Shown: one piece after another, positions 24,193 through 32,905 of the stretch | Layout: each line of letters opens with the position of its first letter | Numbering within the stretch: the first letter of the stretch is position 1 | DNA from: Actinoplanes octamycinicus | GTDB lineage: Bacteria > Actinomycetota > Actinomycetes > Mycobacteriales > Micromonosporaceae | Assembly (NCBI RefSeq): GCF_014205225.1 | Contig: NZ_JACHNB010000001.1 | Location: forward strand, 62,001-126,000 | Direction: 5' to 3' | Length of the DNA stretch: 64,000 bases | Program-made: the position numbers and the translations under genes | Notes under the pieces: model-generated | What the model saw: only the letters and a program-made list of their open reading frames with translations | Database searches by the model: none | Told to the model about the DNA's origin: nothing

Positions 24193-27100
24193 TCACTTCA
24201 CCTTGACGGTCACCGGGTCCGAGGCGCCGGAGAGGACGCCGAGGGACGGAGTGGAAGCGATCACCGCGCGGTATACGTAGGTGCTGCCGGACTTCAGGGA
24301 CTTCAGCGTGGTGGTGAACTTGCCGGCCCCGTTGAGCTCGCCGGTGTCGGCCTCACGCCACTCGCCGGACACCTTCTGCTGGATGATCACCCGCTGGTCC
24401 GGCTCGTCCGGGTCGCCCTTGACGGACAGCGTCACGGTGCGCTTCGAGGAGGAGACCACGACCAGCGCCGGGTCCTGCTTCACCTGGACCGTGCGAATCG
24501 GTGAGCTGAGCCCGTTTGCCCGCGCCATCACGCGGTATCCGAGGGTGAAGTTCGGCGTGAACTGGTAGACGCCGTCGTCGTCCGCCTTCGCCGTCAGCAC
24601 GGTCCGGAACGATCCGCCGGTGGTTCCGGCCGCGGTCAGCAGCTCGACCTTGGCGTTCGCCCCGGCCACCCCGGACAGGGTCACCCGGCCGACGCCGACC
24701 ACGCTGGTCGGCGCGACCAGGGTGGGCGCGGACGGCTTGTCGTCGTCGACGATGGTGACCTTGGCCTCGGACTTGGCCAGTGTGACGCCCGTCGGGGACG
24801 GTGCTCCCAGCCGTACCGTAAAGGTCTGGTTCTGCTCGTCCCGCTTGTCGGCCAGGACCGGAACCCGGATGACTGCCGTCGGCGACTCCGAGGTCAGCTT
24901 CAGCTGACCGCTCGACTTGGTGTAGTCCTTGCCCGCGTCAGCCGTGCCGTCGACAGTCGCCCATGGCACGGCGATGGTCCGCTCGGTCGCCTTGGTGACG
25001 CCGCTGAAGACCAGCGAGACGGTCACCTCGGCCGACCCGTCGCTCTCCCCCACCGTCTCGTCGCCGATCGTGACGGCCGGCGGGGTGTCGCTCGGGTCGT
25101 CGGCGACCTGGAAGGTCAGCACGTTGCCGCCGAAGGAGATCTTGATGGTCTCGGTGTCCTCGTCGGTGGCGTCCCGATTGAAGTGGATCGTGCCGAGCTT
25201 GATCCGGGTGCCGCTGGGCGTGCCGCCGGGGATGGTGATGTCGTCGTCGGTGAGGTCGTAGTCCGTGTTCTCGACGGAGCTGGCCACCACCGGACGATCG
25301 AAGTCGAGGTCTCGCTGGGCCACCCCCTTGGTCGTCCCGCCCAGCTCGAAGGTGTCACCCTCGGTCAGCGTTGCCGAGGTCTGGCTCAGCGTGATCACCG
25401 GTTTGGTCTCGTCGTCCGCGATCGTCAGCTGGCCCTGCTGGGTGGGGCCGGCGGCACCGAGCTCACCAGGGGCGACCTCCACGGCGAGCCGGGCCGACTC
25501 GTCGCCCTCCCAGACGGTGTCCTGTCGGATCGGAACGTCGACGGTCGCGCTGGTGGCACCCTGCGGGATGCGCACGGTCCGAGGCGGATCGGTGTAGTCG
25601 GTCTCGCCCTCGTCATTGCCGCTCGGCGTCGCGGTGCCCGGCTGCATGCCGATCGTGAAGTCGACGTCTTCCTCGGCCCGTTCACTGAGCGTGATCCGGA
25701 AGGTGGCGACGCCGCCCTCCGGTGCCCGCGCATCGCCGGTCACCGTGAAAGACGGAACCTTCACGTCCAGGTCGCTCTCCAGGATGACGACGGCACCGAC
25801 ATCGCCCCCGATGGTCGCACCGGTCGGCCCGACGGAGAGCACCTGGACCTGGAAGGCCTCCGCCTTCTCCCGCAGCCTGTCGTCGACGACCGGGATCCGG
25901 ATGGTGTCCTCCGGCCGGCCGGCAGGCACGGTCAGCGAGGCCACCCCGTCGGCAAGATAGTCCGCGGCGTTAGCGGTGCCCGGCAGGACCTGGTAGCTGA
26001 TGGACACCGGCTGCTCGGTCGAGGTGGCGGCGTTCCCACCGGTGAAGGTCAACCGGACCGGCACGTCAGCGAACCCGGCGTTCTCCGGCACGACGGCGTC
26101 GCCGAGGCTGACCGTGGGCGGCAGATCTGCCGGGTCGTCGGTGATGGTGTAGCGGGTTTCGACCGGGGCGACCGTACCCGGCTCCAGCGTCACGTTGTCC
26201 GCAGTCACCTTGAGGGTCTCGACCGGCTCGTCGATCGCGTCGTCGAGCAGCGAAATCGTCTTCAGCGTCACCGGGCCGGTGCTGCCGGCCGGCAAGACGG
26301 CGAAGTCGGCGGAGGCGCTGTAGTCGTTCGACTCGGCGGCGTTCGCGCCGTTGGCGGCGTCACCGATCGGGATCAGCGAGTACTTCATGTCGTCCTGGGC
26401 GACGCCGGTCGGCGTGGCGACGACGTCGATGGTGCCGCCCTCCGCGCCCGCCACCGCGTTCAGCGCGATCGTCGGCGCCGGGTCGTCGTCGGTGATCACC
26501 AGGGTGCCGGTCTGGCCGGCCTCCTGACCGTCCTGCACCACCTGAAGGCCGGCCTTCTCGACCGCCTCGTACATGGAGTCACCGAGGATCGGCACGTCGA
26601 TCGTTCCGCTGTCCCGGCCGGCGTCGATCTTCAACTTCATCGGCGGCTCGGTGCGGTCTCCCGCGTCGGTGCTCTCGTCGGTGAGCGTGACGTCGAAGTA
26701 GGTGTCCACCTGCGCCGCCTCGTCCAACTGCACGGTGAAGCGGGCCGGCTCGGCCTGGCCCTCGACGGCGGTCACCTCGGAGGTGACGGTGAAGCCGGTC
26801 GGCGGGGCCGGGTCGACGAGCTTCACGGTGACCTCGTTGGAGGGGGTGATCGCGGTGGCGTTCGCGCTGTCCCCGCCCTGGCTCAGCCGAACCGTGACCG
26901 TCTCGCCGTTCTCTGCCTCGTCATCCGGCAACACCTCGATCCCGAAGGACTCCTGCGCCGACGGCGGCGTGAACGTGATCTGCCGCGAGCCGAAAATGAA
27001 GCCCTGGTAGTCGACATCCTCGGTGGCCGTCTCGGAAGAGAGGTCGGGCAGCAGCACGATCGGCTTCTCGGTCTTGACCGCGGTATTGCCGTCCGCGGAG

Positions 27101-29028
27101 AAATCCAGATCGGCGACAAGCTCGGTCGTCTGGCCCTCGACTGCCTCGATCTCGGTCGGCACCACGACGTTCGGCGGCAGCTCGGTTTCCCCGTCCTCGA
27201 TCGTCGACTCCGCCGAGTAGTGGCCCAGCGAACCGTCGGCACCCAGGTCGATCGTGACGCGGACCTTCTCGGCGAACTCGTCGGTCAGATCGACCGCCAG
27301 GTCGGTGTTGCCCAGATCGATGCGGGCGTCACCCGGAAGAAGTGAGCCGGAAAGCGTCAATCCGTCGGTGGTGAAATCGCCGGCTTCTGCCGGAGAGTCA
27401 GAGATACCCTCCACCTTCGCGGTCCAGGGAATGGCGTCCTGCGCCGTGTTGCGCACGGTGGCGCCGAGCGCCTCGGTGGCACCCTCCTCCTCGTCGAACG
27501 ACGAGACAGTCAGTTCCGGGGCGTCGTCGTCGTCCGCGATCGTCAGGGCGCCGGACTGTCCGCTCTCCTCCCCGTCCAGCTGTACCTTGACGGTCGCCGT
27601 CTCGGTGGCCTCGTAGGCCGCGTCATCAAGAATCAAGACGTCCACGTCGGCGTACTCGGCGCCGGCATCGATCTTGAGCTTCATCGGTGCGGAGTAGTCG
27701 CCCACGCCGGTGCTGTCGTCGGTGAAGTAGACGTCGAAGAACTCGTCCTGGTCGGACGGCTCGGCCAGGGTGACCCGGAAGCGGGCGGGCCCTTCCTGGC
27801 CCTCGGTGGCCGCCACCTCGGGCGTGATCGTGTACTCCGGCGCGACGTAGCTCTCGTCGTCGGTGATGGTCAGCGTGACCGGGTTGTCGGGGACCCCGCT
27901 CGCGTTCTCCGGGTCCTGCAGGCTGAGCGAGACCGTCTCAGCCGACTCCCAATCATCGTCGTCCACGGTGGCGAAGTGCACGGTTCCCCGGCCGGACGGG
28001 TCGAAGTCCACCCGGCCGGTGGCCGGTTCCTGGTAATCGTCGCCCTCGGTGGCGCTTCCCGGGGTCAGCGTCCAGCTCGCCGACACCGGCTTCTCGGTCT
28101 TGGTGGCCTCGTTGCCATCACCGAACTCGAGGTCAAACGGAACTTCGTAGGACGCGCCCTCCCGCATCGCCATGTCCCCGGGCGGGGACGCCACGATCGT
28201 CGGCGGCAGCTCGTCGTCGGCGTCCTGGATCGTCCCGATCACGCCGAAGCCGTCCTGTCCGCCCACCCCGACAACGATCATGACCTGCTCGTCGAACTCG
28301 TCGGTCTTGTCGGCCAGCAGGTCGATCGAGCCGAGGTCGATGGTGTTCTGCCCGGGCTCGATGGACCCGTACTCCACCAGACGAGAGGCGTCGATGTCCG
28401 CCGGCTTCGCGGCAGGCCCCTCACCCGGGAACTGATCCGTGATCACATGGGCGTAGAACGGGGTCCGCTCGTCGACCGGATCGTTCACCGTGGCGCTGAG
28501 ATCGACCGTCGAGCCCTCCTTCTTGGTGAATCCCACCGGCGTGAGCGCCGGCATGTCGTCGTCCGTCAGGATGACCGAGTGAGCCACCCCGTCGACCACC
28601 ACGGAAAACGTCTCCATGGGCTCGAAGAGCTTGTCCCCGTGGATCGTCACGTCGACGGTTGCCGCACCGATATCGGAGTCGGGGTCGTAGACGACGTCGG
28701 TCTCGGCGACCGGGTCGAAGTCGACACCCGCGGTCGCGTGGCCGCGTCCCCCGTTGTCCGCCGCGTTGACGTCCTCTTCAACGGAGACACGCAGGGTGAC
28801 CGGCTCGGCCGGAGCCGGTTCCGTGGTGATCGCCAGAGTCGCGGTGTGCGTGTCGGCGTCACCTTCGGCGAATTCCCCCATCCACCCGGTCATCACGGCC
28901 GGTTCGTCGTCGGCCGAAGCGGGCACCCCGATCACGAAGACCGACCCGAGACCGGCCGCCACCGCAGCCACCACCGCCTTGCGGAACCTCGCCGGTGACC
29001 ACAACCGGGACGAAACCCGATAACGCAT
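24193..29028 (-). CDS. Giant secreted Calx-beta repeat protein, 1611 residues
   Basis: The largest gene in the window. AAGGAG stands six bases before the ATG. Signal peptide: MRYRVSSRLWSPARFRK, hydrophobic AVVAAVAAGLGSVFVIG, cut after PASA. The mature protein begins DDEPAVM and is very acidic. It holds roughly ten to twelve Calx-beta repeats with acidic calcium-site endings such as DDEAENGETVTV and DDAIDEPVETLKV. The final 180 residues form a tail paralogous to that of the neighbouring 1245-residue protein (ANAKVELLTAAG, DPALVVVSSSKRTVTLSVKG). No cell-wall anchor signal. Unlike its neighbour it has no GEMM element in its leader. Probably an adhesin or matrix component; the pair likely arose by duplication and diverged. 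Confidence 0.9.
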   Translation of the reverse strand: MRYRVSSRLWSPARFRKAVVAAVAAGLGSVFVIGVPASADDEPAVMTGWMGEFAEGDADTHTATLAITTEPAPAEPVTLRVSVEEDVNAADNGGRGHATAGVDFDPVAETDVVYDPDSDIGAATVDVTIHGDKLFEPMETFSVVVDGVAHSVILTDDDMPALTPVGFTKKEGSTVDLSATVNDPVDERTPFYAHVITDQFPGEGPAAKPADIDASRLVEYGSIEPGQNTIDLGSIDLLADKTDEFDEQVMIVVGVGGQDGFGVIGTIQDADDELPPTIVASPPGDMAMREGASYEVPFDLEFGDGNEATKTEKPVSASWTLTPGSATEGDDYQEPATGRVDFDPSGRGTVHFATVDDDDWESAETVSLSLQDPENASGVPDNPVTLTITDDESYVAPEYTITPEVAATEGQEGPARFRVTLAEPSDQDEFFDVYFTDDSTGVGDYSAPMKLKIDAGAEYADVDVLILDDAAYEATETATVKVQLDGEESGQSGALTIADDDDAPELTVSSFDEEEGATEALGATVRNTAQDAIPWTAKVEGISDSPAEAGDFTTDGLTLSGSLLPGDARIDLGNTDLAVDLTDEFAEKVRVTIDLGADGSLGHYSAESTIEDGETELPPNVVVPTEIEAVEGQTTELVADLDFSADGNTAVKTEKPIVLLPDLSSETATEDVDYQGFIFGSRQITFTPPSAQESFGIEVLPDDEAENGETVTVRLSQGGDSANATAITPSNEVTVKLVDPAPPTGFTVTSEVTAVEGQAEPARFTVQLDEAAQVDTYFDVTLTDESTDAGDRTEPPMKLKIDAGRDSGTIDVPILGDSMYEAVEKAGLQVVQDGQEAGQTGTLVITDDDPAPTIALNAVAGAEGGTIDVVATPTGVAQDDMKYSLIPIGDAANGANAAESNDYSASADFAVLPAGSTGPVTLKTISLLDDAIDEPVETLKVTADNVTLEPGTVAPVETRYTITDDPADLPPTVSLGDAVVPENAGFADVPVRLTFTGGNAATSTEQPVSISYQVLPGTANAADYLADGVASLTVPAGRPEDTIRIPVVDDRLREKAEAFQVQVLSVGPTGATIGGDVGAVVILESDLDVKVPSFTVTGDARAPEGGVATFRITLSERAEEDVDFTIGMQPGTATPSGNDEGETDYTDPPRTVRIPQGATSATVDVPIRQDTVWEGDESARLAVEVAPGELGAAGPTQQGQLTIADDETKPVITLSQTSATLTEGDTFELGGTTKGVAQRDLDFDRPVVASSVENTDYDLTDDDITIPGGTPSGTRIKLGTIHFNRDATDEDTETIKISFGGNVLTFQVADDPSDTPPAVTIGDETVGESDGSAEVTVSLVFSGVTKATERTIAVPWATVDGTADAGKDYTKSSGQLKLTSESPTAVIRVPVLADKRDEQNQTFTVRLGAPSPTGVTLAKSEAKVTIVDDDKPSAPTLVAPTSVVGVGRVTLSGVAGANAKVELLTAAGTTGGSFRTVLTAKADDDGVYQFTPNFTLGYRVMARANGLSSPIRTVQVKQDPALVVVSSSKRTVTLSVKGDPDEPDQRVIIQQKVSGEWREADTGELNGAGKFTTTLKSLKSGSTYVYRAVIASTPSLGVLSGASDPVTVKVK

Positions 29029-29224
29029 GCGGAACTCCTTAGATCACCGATGCGGCTCTGAGCTGCGGAAATACGTCACGCCGCCCTGATTATGGCCGTC
29101 GGGGATCCGGCTTATCCGGCAATCACCGTTTCCCGCGTTCATCGATCATCCGCTGTCGCCGGTTGTCCGATCCCGCACAGGCGGGACGCATGCGGCCGCC
29201 GCAAATGAACGGCAACGACCACAT

Positions 29225-29275
29225 TCACATCCTTCATATTCGCGCGTCCGCTGTGGTGCGGACCGCATGCTCCCG
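29225..29275 (-). repeat. Right half of a dispersed repeat split by IS110
   Basis: Read on the minus strand, GGGAGCATGCGGTCCGCACC and the next bases up to GCGGAC match bases 59634-59662 (GGGAGCATGCGATCCGTACC) with few changes. In the 59573 copy this half directly follows the half found here at 30700-30761. The remaining gap 29029-29224 is the promoter region of the large Calx-beta gene; no further feature was seen. Confidence 0.75.
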
Positions 29276-29286
29276 GCACCCCTCTG

Positions 29287-30465
29287 TCAAGGGGTTGGTG
29301 TGAGGGGTGTTTTAGGGTGGTGGTTGGCGGGTCCGGGTTGTGACTTTTCCGAAGTGTCGATCTTGGGGTTTGGGTCGGCCGCGCTGGAGTTCAGAGTCGC
29401 CCCCGTGTGTCCTCCCGGACCCGTCGCTGTCTGTTGTGCCGTGTGGTCGTCTTTGATCATTTGGCGGTAGACGGTGTCGGACAGGCGTCGTTTCAACGCT
29501 CGCATGGCTTCCATCGCGGTTTTGCCTTCGGCGCGTTTGCGCTGGTAGTAGGCGCGGCCGGGGGTGTCGAAGCGGAGCTGGGTGATGGCCATGATGTGCA
29601 GGACCCGGTTGATGCGCCGGTTCCCGGCCCGGTTGAGCCGGTGATGATGGTTGTCGCCGGAGGACACGTCGATGGGGGCGGTGCCGTTCCAGGTGGCGAA
29701 GTGCCCGCGGGTCGGGAAGCGGCTGATGTCGCCGATGTCGCCGAGCAGGCGGGCGGCGCCGGAGGGGCCGATGCCGTTGAGGCTGGTCAGCTGGGTGCCG
29801 GTGGCGGCCAGCACGGTCTTCAGCTGCCGGTTGGCTGCTTTGATCTTGGTGTCCAGGGTGGTGAGCTCGTCGGCCAGGTCGCCGGCCAGCTGATAGCGGG
29901 TGGCGGTGACGATGTCGCCGGCCGGGACGCTGACGCGTTCGAGCAGGGTGCGGGCCTGGTCGGTGGTCAGGTTCTTCTTCGCGCCGCCGGGGATCAGTTC
30001 GAGCAGTAGCTGGTGCAGCCGGTTGATGGTCTCGGTGCGGGTGGCGCCGAGCTGGTCGCGGCGGTCGGCCAGCAGCCGCAGCGCGACGGTGGCGCCGTCG
30101 GCGTGAACGCGGCGCAGGCCCGGGGTGCGCAGGGCGGTCACCGCGATGTGGTGCGCGTCGTGACCGTCGGTTTTACGGCCGTGCCCGGTGTCAAAGTTGC
30201 GGGCTTTCGCGGCGAGTTTCGCCGGGACGTCCAGCACGGTTTCGCCGTCGGCGACCAGCCGCTGGGCCAGGTGCCGGCCGATGCCGTTACAGCCCTCGAC
30301 CGCCCACACCCGGCCGGCGTGACGGCGGCCGGCGGCGAGCATCTGCTGGTAGCCACCGGTGTCGGTGCCGTACCTGCCACGGGCCAGCACCTGTTCACGC
30401 TCGTTGATGATCTCGATCGTCGCGGACCGCTTGTGCGGATCGACTCCAATGATCAGCTGACCCAT
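29287..30465 (-). CDS. IS110-family transposase (DEDD recombinase)
   Basis: A 392-residue transposase. The N-terminal RuvC-like DEDD domain shows LIIGVDPHKRSATIEII (first Asp), VWAVEGCNGIGRHLA (Glu) and RKTDGHDAHHIAV (two Asp). The C-terminal transposase_20 domain shows SLNGIGPSGAARLLGDIGD, FATWNGTAPIDVSSG and NRRINRVLHIMAITQLR, with the conserved serine region. Length and both domains are intact, so the element may be active. ATG 30465 gives the canonical MGQLIIGVDPHK start; ATG 30504 is an in-frame alternative. IS110 enzymes are guided by an RNA encoded in the element's noncoding end. Confidence 0.93.
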   Translation of the reverse strand: MGQLIIGVDPHKRSATIEIINEREQVLARGRYGTDTGGYQQMLAAGRRHAGRVWAVEGCNGIGRHLAQRLVADGETVLDVPAKLAAKARNFDTGHGRKTDGHDAHHIAVTALRTPGLRRVHADGATVALRLLADRRDQLGATRTETINRLHQLLLELIPGGAKKNLTTDQARTLLERVSVPAGDIVTATRYQLAGDLADELTTLDTKIKAANRQLKTVLAATGTQLTSLNGIGPSGAARLLGDIGDISRFPTRGHFATWNGTAPIDVSSGDNHHHRLNRAGNRRINRVLHIMAITQLRFDTPGRAYYQRKRAEGKTAMEAMRALKRRLSDTVYRQMIKDDHTAQQTATGPGGHTGATLNSSAADPNPKIDTSEKSQPGPANHHPKTPLTPTP

Positions 30466-30699
30466 GTACCCGTTGACCTTCCCGTCGTCGCGGCAGAACC
30501 ACACCAGCGGGAGGGCAACGCTACTTACAGCTGGGCAAACCCCTCTTCAGCCACTCCGCGCCACGGTGACCGGCAGGGTCCAAGCCGGGAGAGAGCCACA
30601 CCCCGCCATATGAGTGGGCAGCGCGGGCCTGAGCACCCTACCGATCACCTCGACCAAGCCTGGCCGGGCCGCGGTCGTACACCAAATTCTCTTTAAGTA
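30466..30699 (-). ncRNA. Candidate bridge RNA region of the IS110 element
   Basis: IS110 elements encode a bridge RNA in the noncoding end upstream of the transposase, and this 234-base region is in that place. It holds several GC-rich inverted segments. At 30621-30629 the minus strand reads GGCCCGCGC, the same nine bases that flank the insertion point at 30700-30708, as expected for a target guide. The exact RNA ends and loops were not modelled. Confidence 0.45.
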
Positions 30700-30761
30700 G
30701 CGCGGGCCGCACGCGGCGATCTGGCCGCTGGCGCGTCCAAAGCGATCGCCGCGCGCTTCAT
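30700..30761 (-). repeat. Left half of the dispersed repeat next to IS110
   Basis: On the minus strand ATGAAGCGCGCGGCGATCGC, TTTGGACGCG and the following bases to GCGGCCCGCGC match 59573-59633 at about 55 of 62 positions. The arms CGGCGATC and GATCGCCG can form a stem around GCTTTGGACGCGCCAGCGGC, giving a REP-like hairpin. Confidence 0.8.
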
Positions 30762-30869
30762 TGCCCGTGGACGGTCACGGTCACTTCGGACGCGATGCCC
30801 GCCGCTGCTCACGATCCGCGACGCGGCCCGGCGGAGAAGGCCGGAGCAAACCGCGGCGCGACGGTGAGG

Positions 30870-31031
30870 GCAGAGAGGTCAGAGCAGGCCGGAATCGGCG
30901 CGGCGGGAAGGGCGGAGAGGTCAGAGCGGGCCGGGGGCGGCGCGGCGGGAAGAGCGGAGTGGTCGGAGCGGGCCGGGGGCGGAGGGGTCGGAGCGGGCGA
31001 GAACGGCGCGGCGGTGAGAGCGGACAGGTCA
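30870..31031. repeat. Imperfect 42-bp tandem repeats running into the response-regulator stop
   Basis: The motif (A/G)GGTC(A/G)GAGCGGGCCGG recurs at 30876, 30918, 30960 and, after a shorter copy, 30985, with a last copy at 31026 that contains the stop codon of the response-regulator gene. Spacing is 42, 42, 25 and 41. The rest of the gap 30762-30869 shows no gene. Confidence 0.7.
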
Positions 31032-31646
31032 GAGGAGGCCGTGGCGCATGGCGGTGGTGACGGCGGCGGTGCGGTCGGCCACGTCCAGCTTGTTGAAGAC
31101 CCGGAGCAGGTGGGTCTTGACCGTCGCTTCGGAGATGAACAGGCGTTTGCCGATGTCGGCGTTGGTGAGGCCGGCCGCTACCAGCTTCAGGACCTCGGTC
31201 TCGCGGGCGGACAGGGCCGGCGGGGCGGGGCTGCGGACCTGGCGGACCAACGTGGACGCCACGCTCGGCGCGAGCACCGTCTCACCCCGGGCCGCGGCGC
31301 GGACGGCGTCGGCCAGCTCGGCCGGGGAGGCGTCCTTGAGCAGGTAACCGCTGGCGCCGGCCTCGATCGCGCGGAGGATGTCCCGGTCGGACTCGTAGGT
31401 GGTCAGCACCATCACCTTGATGTCCCGGTCGCCGGCCAGGATCCGGCCGGTCGCCTCGACCCCGTCCGCGCCGGGCATCCGCAGGTCCATCAGCACGATG
31501 TCGGGTCGCTCGCGGAGTGCCAGCTCGGCCCCCTCGGCCCCGTCGGACGCCTCACCGATCACGGTCAGGTCCGGTTCGGCGTCGAGCATGCCGCGCAGCC
31601 CCATCCGGACCACCGGGTGATCGTCCACCAGCAGAATCCGGATCAT
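31029..31646 (-). CDS. NarL/LuxR-type response regulator
   Basis: A 205-residue regulator: receiver domain with LVDDHPVVRMG, phosphoacceptor Asp in IVLMDLRMPGADG, Thr in VLTTYE and Lys in GYLLKDASP, then a LuxR-type helix-turn-helix near the C terminus (LSARETEVLKLVAAGLTNAD, IGKRLFISEATVKTHL). It is the last gene of the operon ATPase-permease-kinase-regulator (34553 to 31029). Its ATG overlaps the stop of the last of three 14-codon mini-ORFs that separate it from the kinase gene. It probably controls the ABC transporter genes of its own operon. Confidence 0.92.
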   Translation of the reverse strand: MIRILLVDDHPVVRMGLRGMLDAEPDLTVIGEASDGAEGAELALRERPDIVLMDLRMPGADGVEATGRILAGDRDIKVMVLTTYESDRDILRAIEAGASGYLLKDASPAELADAVRAAARGETVLAPSVASTLVRQVRSPAPPALSARETEVLKLVAAGLTNADIGKRLFISEATVKTHLLRVFNKLDVADRTAAVTTAMRHGLL

Positions 31647-31769
31647 GCGGCGACCTTCGAAAGACGACAGCAAGGGGTGCCGGTCATGCGGCGACCTCCG
31701 GACGACGGCGGCAAAGGGTGCGGGTCACGCGGGGACCTCCGGACGACGGCGGCAAGGGGTGCGGGTCAC
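31643..31769 (-). other. Ladder of three overlapping 14-codon mini-ORFs between kinase and regulator
   Basis: Starting inside the kinase stop (GTGA), three mini-ORFs follow, each overlapping the next by four bases: 31769-31725 (MTRTPCRRRPEVPA), 31728-31684 (MTRTLCRRRPEVAA) and 31687-31643 (MTGTPCCRLSKVAA). The last overlaps the response-regulator ATG. GGAGGT lies six bases before each of the three mini-ORF starts; GAAGGT stands before the response-regulator ATG. Whether they are translated is unknown, but the spacing would pass ribosomes stepwise from kinase to regulator. Confidence 0.55.
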
Positions 31770-31781
31770 GCGGGGACCTCC
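31643..31781. repeat. 41-bp tandem repeat, three full units and one partial
   Basis: Units begin at 31643, 31684 and 31725, each TCA(T/C)GCGG(C/G)GACCT and on, exactly 41 bases apart. A fourth start at 31766 runs 16 bases into the kinase gene's 3' end. The unit length equals 15 codons minus the four-base overlap, so each duplication preserved stop/start coupling. Confidence 0.92.
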
Positions 31782-32905
31782 AGCTCGATCGTGGTTCCGG
31801 TGTCCGGGTCGCTGCGGACGGTCAGCGTGCCACCCACCTGCGCGGCCCGCGCCCGCATGCCGCGCAGCCCGAAGCCGCCCGCCGCCGCGGTGTCGAAGCC
31901 CGCGCCGTCGTCCCGCACCACCACCCGCACCGAAGCCGCAGAGTACGCGAGCAGCACCGCCACCTCGTTCGCCTTGGCGTGCCGGCGGGCGTTGGTCAGC
32001 GCCTCCTGGGCTGCCCGCAGCAGCACCACCTCGACCGCGGTCGGCAGTTCCCGGGGCTCCCCGGTGACCCGGAAGCCGGCCGGCACGCCGGACTCCTCGG
32101 TGAACCGGGTGGCCTGCCGGCGTACCGAATCAGGCAGTCCGGAGGAGAGAGCGGCCGGGGACAGGGCGGCGACGATGGCCCGGCTCTCCGCCAGGTTGTC
32201 TTTCGCGGTGCGCACCGCGAGCGCGAGGCGCTCGTCGCGCAGCGCCGGGTCGGACGCCTGGATCAGCGTGATGATGCTGGTGAACCCCTGGGCCAGGGTG
32301 TCGTGGATCTCGCCGGCCAGCCGGGTCCGCTCGGCCTGCACGCCGGCCTCGTGGGAGAGCCGTTCCACCTCGGCCCGGCTCGCTTCCAGCTCGGCGATCA
32401 GGTTGGCCCGGTCGGTGCTCTGCCGGACCACCCGGACGATCCACAGGCCGAGCCAGATGCCGGAAGCGGCCGAGACCCCGGCGATCGCCAGGTCGGCTCG
32501 CAGGTCGCCGGTGCCGGTGAGCCAGTCGGCGGTCACCGGCACCGCGTTGACCAGGATCACCGTGCCGATCGCGATCTTCAGCGGGGCCATCTGGAAGATC
32601 AGCGGGATGACCGCGAAGAGCAGCCAGGTGGCGGTCGGCGTCGCGACGATCGCCACCGAGAAGAGCGCGATCTGCACGAACAGGACGCTCACCGAGGCGG
32701 CGTCGTCGGCGTTCCGGCGGATCATCCGGCGCCCGGCCACGACGTGCATCACGGCCATCGCGGCCAGGGCCGAGACGGCGACGACCCGGCGGGCCGGTGG
32801 GGCGTCCGCCACCGCGACGGCGATCGAGACGACGACCGCGATCACCGCGAAGTAGACGTCCCACCACAGTGTGTGATCGCTGTGGACCGCCTCCCGATGA
32901 CTCAT
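31766..32905 (-). CDS. NarL-type (HisKA_3) membrane sensor histidine kinase
   Basis: A 379-residue kinase. Residues about 15-150 contain five to six membrane helices (DVYFAVIAVVVSIAVAVA, VSALAAMAVMHVVAG, VLFVQIALFSVAIVA and others). The HisKA_3 box is RLAGEIHDTLAQGFTSIITL with the phosphorylated His. The HATPase domain has LLRAAQEALTNARRHAKA, VRDDGAGFD and GFGLRGMRARAAQVGG. Its ATG overlaps the permease stop by four bases. Partner: the LuxR-type regulator at 31029. It likely senses a membrane or cell-envelope signal linked to the ABC transporter of the same operon. Confidence 0.92.
   Translation of the reverse strand: MSHREAVHSDHTLWWDVYFAVIAVVVSIAVAVADAPPARRVVAVSALAAMAVMHVVAGRRMIRRNADDAASVSVLFVQIALFSVAIVATPTATWLLFAVIPLIFQMAPLKIAIGTVILVNAVPVTADWLTGTGDLRADLAIAGVSAASGIWLGLWIVRVVRQSTDRANLIAELEASRAEVERLSHEAGVQAERTRLAGEIHDTLAQGFTSIITLIQASDPALRDERLALAVRTAKDNLAESRAIVAALSPAALSSGLPDSVRRQATRFTEESGVPAGFRVTGEPRELPTAVEVVLLRAAQEALTNARRHAKANEVAVLLAYSAASVRVVVRDDGAGFDTAAAGGFGLRGMRARAAQVGGTLTVRSDPDTGTTIELEVPA

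Larger units (their letters stand above)
29276..30699 (-). mobile_element. IS110-family insertion sequence, about 1.42 kb
   Basis: Ends are set by comparison with the uninterrupted repeat at 59573-59662: homology to its left half stops at 30700 and to its right half starts at 29275, with an uncertainty of one to three bases. The element has about 234 noncoding bases before the transposase and only about 11 after it, no terminal inverted repeats were seen, and no clear target duplication. These are normal for the IS110 group. Confidence 0.82.

Noticed and set aside
29276..30699. Terminal inverted repeats and target duplication for the insertion sequence
   Set aside because: None could be seen at the mapped ends, which is normal for IS110-type elements and not evidence of decay.
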